Positions 14,831 through 16,065 of a stretch of 16,065 bases of DNA are shown here, piece by piece. The position numbers and the translations under genes are program-made. Origin of the DNA: Aequoribacter sp003520285 (GTDB lineage Bacteria; Pseudomonadota; Gammaproteobacteria; Pseudomonadales; Halieaceae); the NCBI GenBank assembly GCA_963966765.1, contig CAXAAR010000052.1, positions 1-16,065 of the forward strand, written 5' to 3'. Numbering within the stretch: position 1 is the stretch's first letter; every line of letters begins with the position of its first letter. The notes beneath the pieces were generated by a model. That model was not told where the DNA came from, did no database searches, and saw only the letters and a program-made list of their open reading frames with translations.

Positions 14831-15997
14831 ATGGATTTATTATATACCCCGAGCCAGACCCAGTTTAGAGAGGAAGTCAGGGCTTGGCTGGGTGCACATG
14901 TGCCAGCACACAAGTTGCAATCGTTTGATACCCCAGAGGGTTTTGAACAGCATCGGCAATGGGAGAAAACCCTCGCGGCCGGCAATTGGGGGATGGTGAC
15001 GTGGCCCAAAGAGTTTGGCGGACGAGCCTGTGATCTCATTGAATGGCTGATATTTGAAGAAGAATATTATCGAGCTGGCGCACCCTTGCGGGTGAATCAG
15101 AACGGGATTTTTTTGCTGGGCCCAACGCTAATGGAGTACGGCACCGAGGCGCAAAAAGCACGCTTTATTTCAGCAATGGCGAGCGGTGAAGAGATCTGGG
15201 CGCAGGCGTGGTCTGAGCCCAACGCGGGTTCAGATATGGCCGCGATTCGATGTCGGGCTGATCGAGAGGGTAACGAGTTTGTCATCAATGGCCAAAAGAT
15301 TTGGTCTACCCGAGCCGTGTATGCTGATTATGCTTTTGGCTTGTTTCGCACAGACCCTGACTCGAGTCGTCATCACGGGCTCTCGTTTATCTTAGTACCT
15401 CTAGATGCACCAGGCGTCACAGTTCGGCCCATCGATCAGCTGAATGGTCTGCCAGGCTTCGCCGAAATCTTTTTTGATAATGTTCGTGTCTCCGATTTCA
15501 ATTTGTTGGGGGGCGAGGGCGAGGGCTGGAATATTGCTATGGCCACCGCGGGTTTTGAGCGCGGTTTGATGCTGCGTTCACCGGCTCGATTCCAGCAGGC
15601 ATCAAAGCGACTAGTTGAGCTGTATCGGCAGCGTCGCAACGACATTCTCGACCTTTCGATCGAAGATTCCGTCGTGCGTTGTTACATGGATGCAGAGGCC
15701 TATGCGCTATCGACCTATCAGACGGCTTCCCGACTCGTTGCTGGGGGCAAGATTGGAGCAGAGTCGTCGTGTAACAAAATCTTCTGGTCTGAACTCGATA
15801 TTCGGATTCATGAAACGGCATTGAGTTTGCTTGGTGCGCGCGCCGAGGTCGAGCCCGATGGTGAGATGGATACCTCTGATCTTGGCGCCTGGTTAGACGG
15901 CTTTCTATTCGCGCAGTCAGGCCCCATTTACGCCGGCACTAACGAAATTCAACGCAATATTATTGCTGAGCGCATGCTCGGTATGCCCCGCAAGTAA
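14831..15997 (+). CDS. Acyl-CoA dehydrogenase, steroid rings C/D pathway (FadE type)
   Basis: This 388-residue flavoenzyme has the acyl-CoA dehydrogenase middle-domain motif QAWSEPNAGSDMA (125-137), GQKIWST (154-160) and the C-terminal IYAGTNEIQRNIIAERMLG (366-384). The catalytic base appears to be E243 in GFERG, matching the helix-G glutamate used by isovaleryl-CoA-dehydrogenase-like enzymes, because the YEGT glutamate position is alanine (A368). It would introduce a 2,3-double bond into a CoA ester such as MOODA-CoA or HIP-CoA, using FAD and an electron-transfer flavoprotein. The next gene is a second acyl-CoA dehydrogenase, as in FadE31/32-type pairs that form heteromers. No strong ribosome binding site is seen in the 17-bp gap. 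The exact FadE counterpart cannot be told from reading alone. Confidence 0.85.
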   Translation: MDLLYTPSQTQFREEVRAWLGAHVPAHKLQSFDTPEGFEQHRQWEKTLAAGNWGMVTWPKEFGGRACDLIEWLIFEEEYYRAGAPLRVNQNGIFLLGPTLMEYGTEAQKARFISAMASGEEIWAQAWSEPNAGSDMAAIRCRADREGNEFVINGQKIWSTRAVYADYAFGLFRTDPDSSRHHGLSFILVPLDAPGVTVRPIDQLNGLPGFAEIFFDNVRVSDFNLLGGEGEGWNIAMATAGFERGLMLRSPARFQQASKRLVELYRQRRNDILDLSIEDSVVRCYMDAEAYALSTYQTASRLVAGGKIGAESSCNKIFWSELDIRIHETALSLLGARAEVEPDGEMDTSDLGAWLDGFLFAQSGPIYAGTNEIQRNIIAERMLGMPRK

Positions 15998-16016
15998 GGC
16001 GGTATAGAGAGACTTT

Positions 16017-16065
16017 ATGGATTTTACTTTTACCGAAGATCAATTGGCGTTTCGCGACTCAATTC
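16017..16065 (+). CDS. Acyl-CoA dehydrogenase, 5' end only (cut by the window edge)
   Basis: Only 16 codons are visible. They read MDFTFTEDQLAFRDSI, the usual N-terminus of an acyl-CoA dehydrogenase (MDF-(S/T)-x-TE-(D/E)-Q-x2-(F/L)-RD). A GAGAG ribosome binding site lies 6 bases before the ATG, 19 bp after the stop of the preceding dehydrogenase gene. The two are probably the subunits of a heteromeric steroid-type dehydrogenase. The catalytic residues lie outside the window. Confidence 0.7.
   Translation, partial: MDFTFTEDQLAFRDSI

Noticed and set aside
1..16065. A mobile element, CRISPR array, toxin-antitoxin module or defence system.
   Set aside because: No transposase, integrase, repeat-spacer array or related gene is present; essentially every long frame fits steroid catabolism or its control.

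Overview
This window carries most of a bacterial steroid (cholane/androstane-type) catabolic cluster. It covers ring A/B chemistry, ring-A aromatic cleavage and the disposal of rings C and D. The mid-50s G+C, the tightly packed head-to-tail operons, a ketosteroid isomerase that resembles the Comamonas testosteroni enzyme closely, and a LuxR-type regulator in place of the actinobacterial KstR/KstR2 repressors point to a proteobacterium. A gammaproteobacterium is the most likely, but the species cannot be fixed from sequence reading alone. All family assignments rest on recognised motifs and remembered family sequences, not on database searches.

Layout. (1) Positions 103-3412, plus strand: ipdC (flavin oxidoreductase), echA20 (ring-D hydrolase of the crotonase fold), a KshA-like Rieske oxygenase and a ketosteroid delta-isomerase. 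(2) Positions 3417-4559, minus strand: a LuxR-family regulator that ends 4 bp from the isomerase stop. (3) Positions 4664-12144, minus strand, transcribed in the order fadD3, hsaC, hsaA, hsaD, hsaE, hsaG, hsaF. (4) Positions 12227 to the window end, plus strand: ipdA, ipdB, an unusual crotonase, an acyl-CoA dehydrogenase and the first 16 codons of a second acyl-CoA dehydrogenase. Units 3 and 4 diverge from a short region (12145-12226) that holds an inverted repeat and a possible promoter.

How the genes work together. The isomerase shifts a delta-5-3-ketosteroid to delta-4, and KshA 9-alpha-hydroxylates the nucleus so that ring B opens and ring A becomes aromatic (3-HSA). HsaA hydroxylates 3-HSA to a catechol, HsaC cleaves the catechol, and HsaD hydrolyses the product to HIP (rings C/D propionate) plus a C6 dienoate. 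HsaE, HsaF and HsaG turn that dienoate into pyruvate and propionyl-CoA. FadD3 activates HIP with CoA. After one round of beta-oxidation by enzymes not in this window, IpdC oxidises the ring, EchA20 opens ring D and IpdAB opens ring C. The terminal crotonase and the acyl-CoA dehydrogenase pair probably take part in the side-chain or post-ring-opening beta-oxidation.

Not seen here: the reductase partners HsaB and KshB, 3-ketosteroid-delta-1-dehydrogenase, and the FadE30, IpdF and FadA6 equivalents. No tRNA, rRNA, insertion sequence, CRISPR array or phage gene was found. No gap between genes exceeds about 105 bp.
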